From positions 1-13,470 of the forward strand of contig JAZDLA010000059.1 in assembly GCA_043802425.1 (NCBI GenBank): a stretch of 13,470 nucleotides of DNA, written 5' to 3'. A model generated the notes under the pieces. That model was not told where the DNA came from. It made no database searches and saw only the letters and a program-made list of their open reading frames with translations. Each line of letters opens with the position of its first letter. Position 1 is the first letter of the stretch. Of this stretch, positions 7,006 through 13,470 are shown piece by piece. This stretch comes from JAGUYA01 sp043802425 (GTDB lineage Bacteria; Omnitrophota; Gorgyraeia; Gygaellales; Profunditerraquicolaceae). The position numbers were made by a program, and so were the translations under genes.

Positions 7006-8427
7006 ATGAGAGTTCTATTAATAGCCCCCATAAAAGATAATTATTGGGGGATAGCCCAGTACCCTCCGGTAGGTCTGGGGTATCTGGCTACAGCCCTAAG
7101 AAAATCCGGCCATAGCGTAGAGATCCTTGATTGCGTGAAAGAAAAAATGAGCTTTACCGGGCTGGAAAACTTCATCAAGAAGAACCGCTTTGACATTATC
7201 GGTATTACAGTCTGGTCGTTATCTTTAAAAGAAGTCAAGAGGAGCCTTAGAATAATAAAAGAAAATAGCCCAGGGACTGTTACCGTTATAGGTGGGCCTC
7301 ACCCTTCAGCATTACCGGAAGGTTCGCTGAAATTTTTTAAAGATGCCGACTTTGGTTTCATAGCAGAGGCAGAGATAGGATTTAGCCGCTTCGTTAACCT
7401 GCTTAGTGAAGGCAGAGACGATTTTCGGGATATCCCCGGTTTAATCTGGCGTAACGGCAAGGAGATTATCTCCAATGCCCCAAGATGGGCAGATAATTTA
7501 GATGAGCTGGAATTCCCCAGCTGGGATTTAATCAATCCCAGAGATTATTTTATGCCCGGGGCACTGGTAAGCAAGAATACGGCTGTGCTTACCTGCACGC
7601 GGGGCTGTCCTTATCAATGCACCTTTTGCTCTGCCTGGATAACCGCCGGCAGAAAGATCAGGCAGCGTTCCATCAAGCACATCCTCAGTGAAATAGAGTA
7701 TCTGAGTAATAACTTTGGTATAAAAATATTCGATATCCCTGATGAAAATTTTACCTTTGATAAAAAATATGTTCTGGATTTTTGCCAAGCGGTTTTACCC
7801 TATAAAGGAAAATTTGAATTTTTTCTGCCTAACGGCATAAGGCTTGATTCTTTGGATAAAGAGTTACTTGCCACTATGAGGAGGGCGGGCTTTAGAAGAG
7901 AGGTAGCTGTAGGGATAGAGTCTGGCTCAGAGCGGATGCTACGATTAATGAAAAAGAATCTTTCTTTAGATATGGTAAAAGAAAAAATAAATTTGCTTAA
8001 TGCGGCAGGTTTTCGGCCTATCGGGTATTTTATCGTGGGATTCCCAGAAGAAACCAAGGAGGATTTAAAGAAGACCCTAAGATTAGCCCTAGAACTTAAA
8101 TTATATGCGGCGGCCTTCACGCCTTTTGCGCCCATGCCGGCAACGGAGGCCACAAAATACATAATCGCAAAAGGAGAATTACCTACTGACTTTGATTACA
8201 CTTCCATAACTACTGATAGGATTGCTTATGCCCCGCAAGGCTTGACTAAAGAGGAATTAGATGCTTTTAGAAAATACGCCGTTTTAAGGTTTAACCTGCG
8301 GCCCCGGCCTTTATTTTATTATTTATCAAATTACAATAGTCTACGCTTTGCGTTAGCTAAGGTTTTAAATCTATTCGTTAAAGGCGGCCAGATTGGTTCA
8401 GGCGGATGTCATGCAAAAAGACAATGA
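7006..8427 (+). CDS. B12-binding-domain radical SAM protein
   Basis: The 473-residue product combines an N-terminal cobalamin-binding-type Rossmann domain (about 1-135, with PPVGLGYLA at 20-28 and GGPHPSALPE at 96-105) with a radical SAM barrel. The cluster-binding motif is CPYQCTFC (C201, C205, C208), preceded by TCTRG. Further barrel marks are VGIESGSER (302-310) and GYFIVGFPEET (340-350). The cobalamin-ligand motif DxHxxG is absent (the region reads ILDCVKEK), which occurs in several members that still bind B12 or have lost it. A short basic C-terminal region follows from about 410. Characterised relatives methylate unactivated carbons or carry out ring or chain rearrangements in lipids, cofactors and natural products. 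Here a lipid or glycan substrate is plausible from context only. Its stop overlaps the next gene by ATGA at 8424-8427. Confidence 0.93.
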   Translation: MRVLLIAPIKDNYWGIAQYPPVGLGYLATALRKSGHSVEILDCVKEKMSFTGLENFIKKNRFDIIGITVWSLSLKEVKRSLRIIKENSPGTVTVIGGPHPSALPEGSLKFFKDADFGFIAEAEIGFSRFVNLLSEGRDDFRDIPGLIWRNGKEIISNAPRWADNLDELEFPSWDLINPRDYFMPGALVSKNTAVLTCTRGCPYQCTFCSAWITAGRKIRQRSIKHILSEIEYLSNNFGIKIFDIPDENFTFDKKYVLDFCQAVLPYKGKFEFFLPNGIRLDSLDKELLATMRRAGFRREVAVGIESGSERMLRLMKKNLSLDMVKEKINLLNAAGFRPIGYFIVGFPEETKEDLKKTLRLALELKLYAAAFTPFAPMPATEATKYIIAKGELPTDFDYTSITTDRIAYAPQGLTKEELDAFRKYAVLRFNLRPRPLFYYLSNYNSLRFALAKVLNLFVKGGQIGSGGCHAKRQ

Positions 8428-10277
8428 GAGTCCAGAATAAAATTGCTTATGTTTTAGTCTTTATTTTATTTTCAGGGTTTCTTCTGCGCCTGGCGGGCAT
8501 AAGGTACGGGTTACCTTATCTTTCTCATCCTGATGAATTGAGGGTTATCTTTGATACCCTCTCTATGGGGCACAGGTTAAGCCTGATACCCGCAAGGCCG
8601 GATTATTCGCTCCTTTATAGGTATTTACTTTTGGTTTTATACGGGTTTTATTATCTGGCGGGTAAGCTGCTAGGCATCTTCAGGGATTTAAATGATTTTG
8701 CCTTTAAATTTATGGTTGACCCTACAAATATTTATATTATTTCTAGAACTGTAAGCGTTATCTTTGGAACCCTTACCGCCGGGCTTTCCTATATTCTGGC
8801 AAAAAAGTTTTTTAACAAGACCATAGCTTTTGTCTCGTTAGTCTTTGTGCTCTTTGAGTTTCAATTATTTCAGCACTCGCAGTGGGCAATATATCCGTCT
8901 GCTTTCTGTTTTACTGTTTTATTAGCTTTCTATTTTATATTCTTAGCGCTCAAAGAGGCATCTTTAAAAAACTTTATATGTATGGGCATATTTACGGGTA
9001 TATCTATTTCTACCCAAAACCACGGCATATTTTTGTTGCCATCATTGATAACCGTGGTCTTGATTCATTTTTGGAAGAATAGAAATATTTTAAAGAAAGA
9101 AGTCTTTATCAAATACTGGAGCGCTCTGTTTTTTAGCCTTTTTGTTTTTAGTTTGCTGGGTAATTTCTACTGGCTCTTCATTTTTCAAAAAGCTGCCGCC
9201 AAATATGCTGAGCTTTTAGGCGTGACTAAGGTAGGCTTTGCTTCCCGTGCGCCCTACGCCAATAATATCTTCAGTATGTCTTTCTGGTTTCTAAAAGAGC
9301 TGATTAGGCAGGACGGGTTTTTAGGCGTAGTCTTAGCGCTAGGTTTAGTTTATGCGCTGTATAAACGCACTAAGTACGATATTATTTTTCTAGTTTATGT
9401 AATTACCAGTTTATTTGTATTTTCTGGGTGGGGTTTCAGGCTTCTACACGATATGCTGGGGGTCATGCCGGTTGTCTGTATCTTCGGGGCAAGTTTTTTT
9501 GTAGAGTCGCTAAAGAAGATAAAATTAAAAGAAACCTATATCGCTGTGGCTTCCTGTCTGATTGTCCTGCCGTTAGTATACGGTTCAATACTTATAGATA
9601 TTAAGAAGAATAATCCCGATACAAGAGAGCTGGCCAAGGCGTGGATTGAGCAAAATATACCCCCTACGGATAAAATTGCTATTGATTGGCACATCTTTAG
9701 CGTTCCCCTGAATAATATTATACCTCTGTATTTCCGTAATCCCGTAGCGAGGGAATATTATGATAGGAAGGTTTCCGGGAAGATAAAACAAATGTACGGA
9801 GATTATCTAAAAAATAAGCCGGTTTATGAAATAGTTGAGATTATGGCTCCTCTTGGTCAACCGGTTTGGCCGGCAGATATGCCTGTTGACGCAAGGGAAG
9901 AAGCCAGCAGGCACGCTGTTTACCGGGATCTTTATGAGAAGTTCAATTTTAAATCTTTAGATTCGCTTAAAGAGGATCACGTACGGTACCTGATTGTTTC
10001 CAGCTATCTTTACGGGTACTTTTTGCTGGATTCAGACCAGCGCAAAAAAGATCTCTTTAACCCCTTTATCAAAGACAGGCCGTGGATAAATTTTAGCCAG
10101 GCAGGCCATTATATAAACGATAAAAGGTATGGTTTAATATATTTTTTGAGCCGCGATGCCAGAAAGTTCTATTTGCCTTTATTAGATAACGAACGCAAGG
10201 ACGCTATTTTTATCAAAGAGTTTAAACCGGATAGGTTGCATTTAGGCCCGGTAATCAAATTATATAAGCTACAATGA
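8424..10277 (+). CDS. GT-C fold membrane glycosyltransferase (GT39/ArnT-like)
   Basis: The 617-residue product has about ten to eleven membrane segments between residues 7 and 393, then a soluble domain of about 220 residues. The first extracytoplasmic loop carries LPYLSHPDE (30-38), with D37-E38 at the place of the catalytic acidic pair typical of GT39-type enzymes, which transfer sugars from polyprenyl-phosphate donors on the outer face of the membrane. The RELAKAWIEQNIPP segment (401-414) opens the extracytoplasmic domain in the usual way. I chose ATG 8424, which makes an ATGA overlap with the radical SAM gene, matching the two other overlaps in this operon. The in-frame ATG at 8406 adds only six residues and has no spaced ribosome site. 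The DPPR-synthase-like gene upstream could feed this enzyme with a lipid-linked pentose (inference). Confidence 0.88.
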   Translation: MRVQNKIAYVLVFILFSGFLLRLAGIRYGLPYLSHPDELRVIFDTLSMGHRLSLIPARPDYSLLYRYLLLVLYGFYYLAGKLLGIFRDLNDFAFKFMVDPTNIYIISRTVSVIFGTLTAGLSYILAKKFFNKTIAFVSLVFVLFEFQLFQHSQWAIYPSAFCFTVLLAFYFIFLALKEASLKNFICMGIFTGISISTQNHGIFLLPSLITVVLIHFWKNRNILKKEVFIKYWSALFFSLFVFSLLGNFYWLFIFQKAAAKYAELLGVTKVGFASRAPYANNIFSMSFWFLKELIRQDGFLGVVLALGLVYALYKRTKYDIIFLVYVITSLFVFSGWGFRLLHDMLGVMPVVCIFGASFFVESLKKIKLKETYIAVASCLIVLPLVYGSILIDIKKNNPDTRELAKAWIEQNIPPTDKIAIDWHIFSVPLNNIIPLYFRNPVAREYYDRKVSGKIKQMYGDYLKNKPVYEIVEIMAPLGQPVWPADMPVDAREEASRHAVYRDLYEKFNFKSLDSLKEDHVRYLIVSSYLYGYFLLDSDQRKKDLFNPFIKDRPWINFSQAGHYINDKRYGLIYFLSRDARKFYLPLLDNERKDAIFIKEFKPDRLHLGPVIKLYKLQ

Positions 10278-11254
10278 GCAATAATCCTTTAGTTAGCGTT
10301 ATAGTCATCAATTATAATGGCTCAAAGTACCTAAAGAGGTGTCTTGAATCGTTATATGCAGGGGCATACAGGAATATGGAAATTATCTTTATGGACAACG
10401 GCTCTATTGATTCCAGCCTAGACTTAGTAAGGTCTAATTTCGGGCAGGTTAAGATTATCGAGAATAAGGAGAACCTCGGGCTTTCTGTAGCAAGCAACAG
10501 GGGCGCATCCTTGGCTAAGGGAGAGTACCTTTTGTTTTATAACAATGACACTGTCGCCGATAAAGATATGATATTGAATTTAGTCAAAAGATGCGAGACA
10601 GATAAGGATATCGGAATATGCGGTTGCAGGACCATGACTTATGACGGTAAACAGATAATCAATGAGGGCGTATCCTGTGATATCTTCGGCTACCCATTTA
10701 ATGGCCGGAAATTTTTTTATGTTGACGCCGCTATTTTTATTAAGAGGTCCGTATTTGACCAACTGGGTGGTTTTGATGAGCAGATGTTTCTTTACGGGGA
10801 AGACCGCGACCTCTGCTGGCGGGCATGGCTATATGGCCATAAAGTAGCGGTAGAGAGATCCGCTTTCTTCCTTCATGATAGTTTTTGTGTTACCGAAGAT
10901 ATAAAAGATTACCGCTCTACCGTTAAAAAGAGGTATCTGGGGGAATTCAATGCTATCCGCTCTATCTGTAAAAATTATAGCTTTGCTTTTATCCTGTGGA
11001 TCTTGCCGCTTTTTTTAATCATAAATCTGGCTGAGATGATACTTTTTTCTCTAATATTGCGGTTTGATATAGTATGGGGGGTTTATATAAAGGCCCACAT
11101 GCAAAACCTTAAGGAATGGCCAAGCTCGGCCCTTTTAAGAAAGAAGGTACAGAAAGGAAGAAGAATAACCGATGGGCAATTAATTAAGCATATGCATGCC
11201 GGCAGCGGAAAATTAAATTTATTTTTCAAGTGGGGAGTGCCAAAATTTCAATAA
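10274..11254 (+). CDS. Family 2 glycosyltransferase, rhamnosyltransferase-like
   Basis: The 326-residue product starts with VSVIVINYNG (7-16), followed by a degenerate MDNGSIDSS (40-48) in the nucleotide-binding position and LGLSVASNRG (68-77). The metal motif is NND at 90-92. GGFDEQMFLYGEDRDLCWR (165-183) contains the ED pair (E176, D177) that acts as base or binds the acceptor in WbbL/rhamnosyltransferase-like GT2 enzymes. One hydrophobic stretch (about 237-262) and a basic tail suggest membrane attachment after the catalytic domain. It overlaps the preceding GT-C gene by ATGA (10274-10277) and ends 13 bp before the next glycosyltransferase. A deoxyhexose such as rhamnose is a common donor for this branch, but no dTDP-rhamnose genes are in the window, so the donor is not assigned. 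Confidence 0.92.
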   Translation: MSNNPLVSVIVINYNGSKYLKRCLESLYAGAYRNMEIIFMDNGSIDSSLDLVRSNFGQVKIIENKENLGLSVASNRGASLAKGEYLLFYNNDTVADKDMILNLVKRCETDKDIGICGCRTMTYDGKQIINEGVSCDIFGYPFNGRKFFYVDAAIFIKRSVFDQLGGFDEQMFLYGEDRDLCWRAWLYGHKVAVERSAFFLHDSFCVTEDIKDYRSTVKKRYLGEFNAIRSICKNYSFAFILWILPLFLIINLAEMILFSLILRFDIVWGVYIKAHMQNLKEWPSSALLRKKVQKGRRITDGQLIKHMHAGSGKLNLFFKWGVPKFQ

Positions 11255-11267
11255 GGGAAAGTTATTA

Positions 11268-12470
11268 ATGGAAGATTTTAGAAGAAGTTTATCTAGTATG
11301 GATATCCTACTCTGCGGCCTGGCCATTACCGGCCGGACAGAGACGCTGGAGGATTACCTTAAAGATAAGGCAGGGTCACTGACTGTAATTGTTATTTCCA
11401 GCCGTTTTTTGCAGGAGAACTTAAGCTCCTGCCGGATTTATAATAAGGGGATATTGCAAAAAGAGTTTAAAATCCCTAACTTTAGGATTAAAGATAATAA
11501 ATCGTACCGCCAGCCTCTGGTATTGTTATTTTTTATCGTTAACTGGATAGTTATGAGCTGGGTTATTTTTAAAGCGAAGAAAAAATTTGATTTGTGCATA
11601 GGCATATCCCAGTCATTTGCCTCCTGGGGGGCTGTCTTAAAAAAGGTAGGCATTATAAAATATCTTATTTATTATTGCGGAGATTACTATATCCCGGAAT
11701 CGACAATTAATTTCAATAACCTGTTTATTAAAATCATAAGTTTAGCTGACCGCTTTATAACAAAGAATGCAGATTATGTCTGGGATGTTTCTCCTCATTT
11801 TTCAGAATATAGAGAAAAAATCGGTAGAGTAGCAAAAGGCAGCTACAGCGATTACGTTGTCCCTTTAGGATACAGCAGGTCCTTAAGAAGATTTAACCAA
11901 TTGGAAGAAGGTAACCGCTGTGATATAGGTTTCGTGGGGACAATTACCGCAAACCAGGGGTTACAGCTTTTAGTAGAAGCCATGCCTACTTTGATAAAAA
12001 AACTTCCGTCGGTGAGAATAAAAATTATCGGGCACGGTCCTTTTTCGCAGGGGCTAAAAAAGATGGTATCAGCACATGGGCTAGATAGTTATTTTACCTT
12101 TTTCGGTTTTATAAAAGAAGAAGACAGGATGCTGGATATAATTTCCCGCTGCGCCATAGGCGTAGCGCTATGGGACGATTCTGTTAATATTATATGCACC
12201 GATACGGGCAAGCCAAAATTGTATGCCTTTTGTGGCTTGCCGATTATTGTCACCAAGGCCTGTACTACATATAATGAAATCCAGGCAGCCAAGGCAGGTA
12301 TAGCCATAAATTATAATGTCGATGAGCTGGAAAAAGCTGTCTTATATTTATTAACTGATGAAGTCCGCTTAAAAGAATTCAAAAGGAACTCTTTCAATCT
12401 GGGGTCTTCTTATATGTCCGATACTATTTTTGACAGGATCTTTCAGGAGCTAAGCTTTAATACACGATGA
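11268..12470 (+). CDS. GT-B glycosyltransferase (glycosyl transferases group 1, GT4-like)
   Basis: The 400-residue product has two Rossmann-like halves. The N-terminal half contains a hydrophobic, membrane-associating stretch (about 83-101) and the strand KFDLCIGIS (106-114). The C-terminal donor domain starts at CDIGFVGTITANQGLQLLVEA (218-238), with IKIIGHGP (251-258) and FFGFI (278-282). It continues with TDTGKPKLYAFCGLPIIVT (311-329), which corresponds to the donor-binding loop of GT4 enzymes, although the classical EX7E pair is not seen. It is expected to add a sugar from a nucleotide donor in the cytoplasm. The start at 11268 follows an AAGGG site; a second ATG at 11298, just before DILLCG, is a possible alternative that would lose ten residues. 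The stop overlaps the methyltransferase start (ATGA, 12467-12470). Confidence 0.9.
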   Translation: MEDFRRSLSSMDILLCGLAITGRTETLEDYLKDKAGSLTVIVISSRFLQENLSSCRIYNKGILQKEFKIPNFRIKDNKSYRQPLVLLFFIVNWIVMSWVIFKAKKKFDLCIGISQSFASWGAVLKKVGIIKYLIYYCGDYYIPESTINFNNLFIKIISLADRFITKNADYVWDVSPHFSEYREKIGRVAKGSYSDYVVPLGYSRSLRRFNQLEEGNRCDIGFVGTITANQGLQLLVEAMPTLIKKLPSVRIKIIGHGPFSQGLKKMVSAHGLDSYFTFFGFIKEEDRMLDIISRCAIGVALWDDSVNIICTDTGKPKLYAFCGLPIIVTKACTTYNEIQAAKAGIAINYNVDELEKAVLYLLTDEVRLKEFKRNSFNLGSSYMSDTIFDRIFQELSFNTR

Positions 12471-13081
12471 TTTACGATACCTTAAATCCGGAGATTGTAA
12501 AATTTATTTTGCAGGATCCAAAAGATAGGATCCTTGATGTGGGCTGCGGCACAGGAAAGTTAGGCAGAGAGCTCAAACCAAAAATAAATTGTTTTATTCA
12601 AGGCATAGAAATTGATGAAAGTGCTGCAAACATAGCCAAAGGAATATACGATGAGGTCGTAATAATGGATTTAGAAAAGATAAGGGATAAAAATTTTAAA
12701 TTTGAGCTTAAAGAAAAATTCGATTATTTAATATTTGGCGATATATTGGAGCATACTACGGATCCCGGGTTTTTATTAAGATATTTCAGGGATTCCCTGA
12801 ATGATGAGGGAGCTGCGATCGTATCTATTCCGAATATAGCAAACTGGATGATCAGGATAAAGCTCCTATTTGGAAATTTTGATTGCGACGGAGGAATTTT
12901 AAATGAAGGGCATTTGAGGGTTTTTACTTATAGGATGGCGAAGAGACTCCTGGAAGATAACGGATATAAAATTATTGCGGTCATAAATAATAATCAGACC
13001 TGGTTTTTTCGTTTCTTAGGAAGGTATTGGAAGAGACTCTTTGCTTTCCAATTTGTATTTAAATGTGTAAAAAGGCGATGA
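12467..13081 (+). CDS. SAM-dependent class I methyltransferase
   Basis: The 204-residue product has the Rossmann-like methyltransferase core. Motif I is ILDVGCGTG (22-30), the acidic end of strand 2 is GIEID (46-50), and motif IV is FGDILEHTTDP (90-100), a form common in MetW/UbiG-like and sugar O-methyltransferases. GHLRVFTYRMAKRLLEDNGY (148-167) is the usual helix and loop before the last strands. The C-terminus is basic and aromatic, with no membrane segment. In a glycan operon the likely role is O-methylation of a sugar or chain end, though small-molecule or lipid substrates are equally open. It is coupled to the preceding glycosyltransferase by an ATGA overlap and ends 48 bp before the next gene. 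Confidence 0.9.
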   Translation: MIYDTLNPEIVKFILQDPKDRILDVGCGTGKLGRELKPKINCFIQGIEIDESAANIAKGIYDEVVIMDLEKIRDKNFKFELKEKFDYLIFGDILEHTTDPGFLLRYFRDSLNDEGAAIVSIPNIANWMIRIKLLFGNFDCDGGILNEGHLRVFTYRMAKRLLEDNGYKIIAVINNNQTWFFRFLGRYWKRLFAFQFVFKCVKRR

Positions 13082-13117
13082 GCCTTAAACTCGTTGAGAG
13101 ATAAAGACAACAATGAT

Positions 13118-13124
13118 AAAGGAG
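13118..13124 (+). promoter_or_regulatory. Ribosome binding site of the second radical SAM gene
   Basis: AAAGGAG stands 5 bases before the ATG at 13130. The 48-bp gap before it shows no hairpin, so the next gene is probably still read from the same transcript. Confidence 0.75.
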
Positions 13125-13129
13125 ATTCT

Positions 13130-13470
13130 ATGGGTAAAAAAATAGTGCTGATATCGCTTCCTGTACCTTTTGCCTCCGAGCCGGCGATGAACCCGCCGTT
13201 AGGCTTAGCTTATCTTGCGTCATTTTTAAAGAAAAATAATTTTAACGATATTTCAGTTTTAGATTTTACGCTGCATAAAAATTACGATTATTTTAATTCC
13301 CGCGATTACTTGAAGGAAATCCCGCTGGGCGCAGAATTTTATGGCATCTACTGTATGAGTGTACAATTCTTTTGGCTAATTCAGGTATCCCAATACATAA
13401 AGGCTAATAATCCCGCTGCTACTGTGATTACGGGCGGTCCGCATGCCTCTACTTGCCCTGAAGAATGCCT
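13130..13470 (+). CDS. B12-binding-domain radical SAM protein, 3'-truncated by window edge
   Basis: The frame stays open from ATG 13130 to the window end, giving 113 residues. The start MGKKIVLISLPVP is the first strand of a cobalamin-binding-type domain. PPLGLAYLASFLKK (22-35) and TGGPHASTCPEE (about 100-111) match the corresponding motifs of the complete radical SAM protein at 7006-8427 (PPVGLGYLA and GGPHPSALPE), so the two are of the same family but clearly diverged. As in that protein, the DxHxxG cobalamin-ligand motif is not evident. The radical SAM cysteines would lie beyond the window, so the radical SAM part of the call rests on domain association. It is the last gene of the collinear run here. 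Confidence 0.82.
   Translation, partial: MGKKIVLISLPVPFASEPAMNPPLGLAYLASFLKKNNFNDISVLDFTLHKNYDYFNSRDYLKEIPLGAEFYGIYCMSVQFFWLIQVSQYIKANNPAATVITGGPHASTCPEEC

Noticed and set aside
7800..8162. 120-residue minus-strand open frame opposite the radical SAM gene
   Set aside because: The + strand here encodes conserved radical SAM motifs, and the antisense translation is serine/leucine-rich without family features.
8406..8426. Upstream ATG at 8406 as the start of the GT-C gene
   Set aside because: It has no properly spaced ribosome site and adds six residues before a good hydrophobic N-terminus. ATG 8424 gives the ATGA overlap seen at other junctions.
8882..9082. 66-residue + strand open frame inside the GT-C gene
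   Set aside because: It is in a different frame within a membrane-protein coding region. Its hydrophobic, aromatic translation reflects the T-rich codons of the real gene.
13078..13104. 8-codon reading frame overlapping the methyltransferase stop by ATGA
   Set aside because: It is too short to support as a gene, has no conserved feature, and arises by chance in the 48-bp spacer.

Overview
The window reads as a continuous stretch of a bacterial envelope or extracellular polysaccharide locus. Twelve genes all lie on the + strand and are almost fully packed: gaps are 1 to 48 bp or 4-bp ATGA overlaps, with one exception, a 110-bp gap at 5876-5985. The first gene is cut by the left edge and the last by the right edge. 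I see no rRNA, tRNA, CRISPR array, integrase or transposase. Base composition is moderately AT-leaning, many ribosome binding sites are AAAGGAG-like, and AGG/AGA arginine and TTA leucine codons are common. Together with B12-type radical SAM proteins interleaved with glycosyltransferases, this would fit an uncultivated Gram-negative-type lineage such as Omnitrophota (OP3). That placement is inference and no marker gene here proves it.

Layout. 1-894: end of a membrane-anchored family 2 glycosyltransferase. 899-5875: a tightly spaced block for unusual sugar donors, with a NodU/TobZ-type carbamoyltransferase, a nucleotide-sugar 6-dehydrogenase (TTG start), a close relative of GDP-mannose 3,5-epimerase (GTG start), and a UbiA-superfamily enzyme resembling polyprenyl-phosphate phosphoribosyltransferase (DPPR synthase). 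5874-5966: a long imperfect palindrome with a perfect inner hairpin, resembling a REP/MITE-type element, touching the stop codon of the UbiA gene. 5986-8427: an extended SDR (epimerase/dehydratase type) and a complete B12-domain radical SAM protein. 8424-13081: a coupled assembly block with a GT-C (GT39/ArnT-like) membrane glycosyltransferase, a GT2, a GT-B (GT4-like) glycosyltransferase and a SAM-dependent methyltransferase. 13130-13470: start of a second B12-domain radical SAM protein.

How the genes may work together (inference). The dehydrogenase and the 3,5-epimerase would supply a uronic acid donor and GDP-L-galactose or GDP-L-gulose. The carbamoyltransferase would add a carbamoyl ester to a sugar hydroxyl. 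The UbiA enzyme would make a polyprenyl-phospho-ribose type donor, which a GT-C enzyme such as the one encoded downstream could use on the outer face of the membrane. The GT2 and GT-B enzymes would build the chain on the cytoplasmic side, and the methyltransferase and radical SAM proteins would decorate it or its lipid. The most distinctive points are the carbamoyltransferase next to a GME-like epimerase (a pairing also found in bleomycin sugar biosynthesis), the DPPR-synthase-like gene with no recognisable DprE1 partner in the window, and the palindromic element in the only real intergenic gap.
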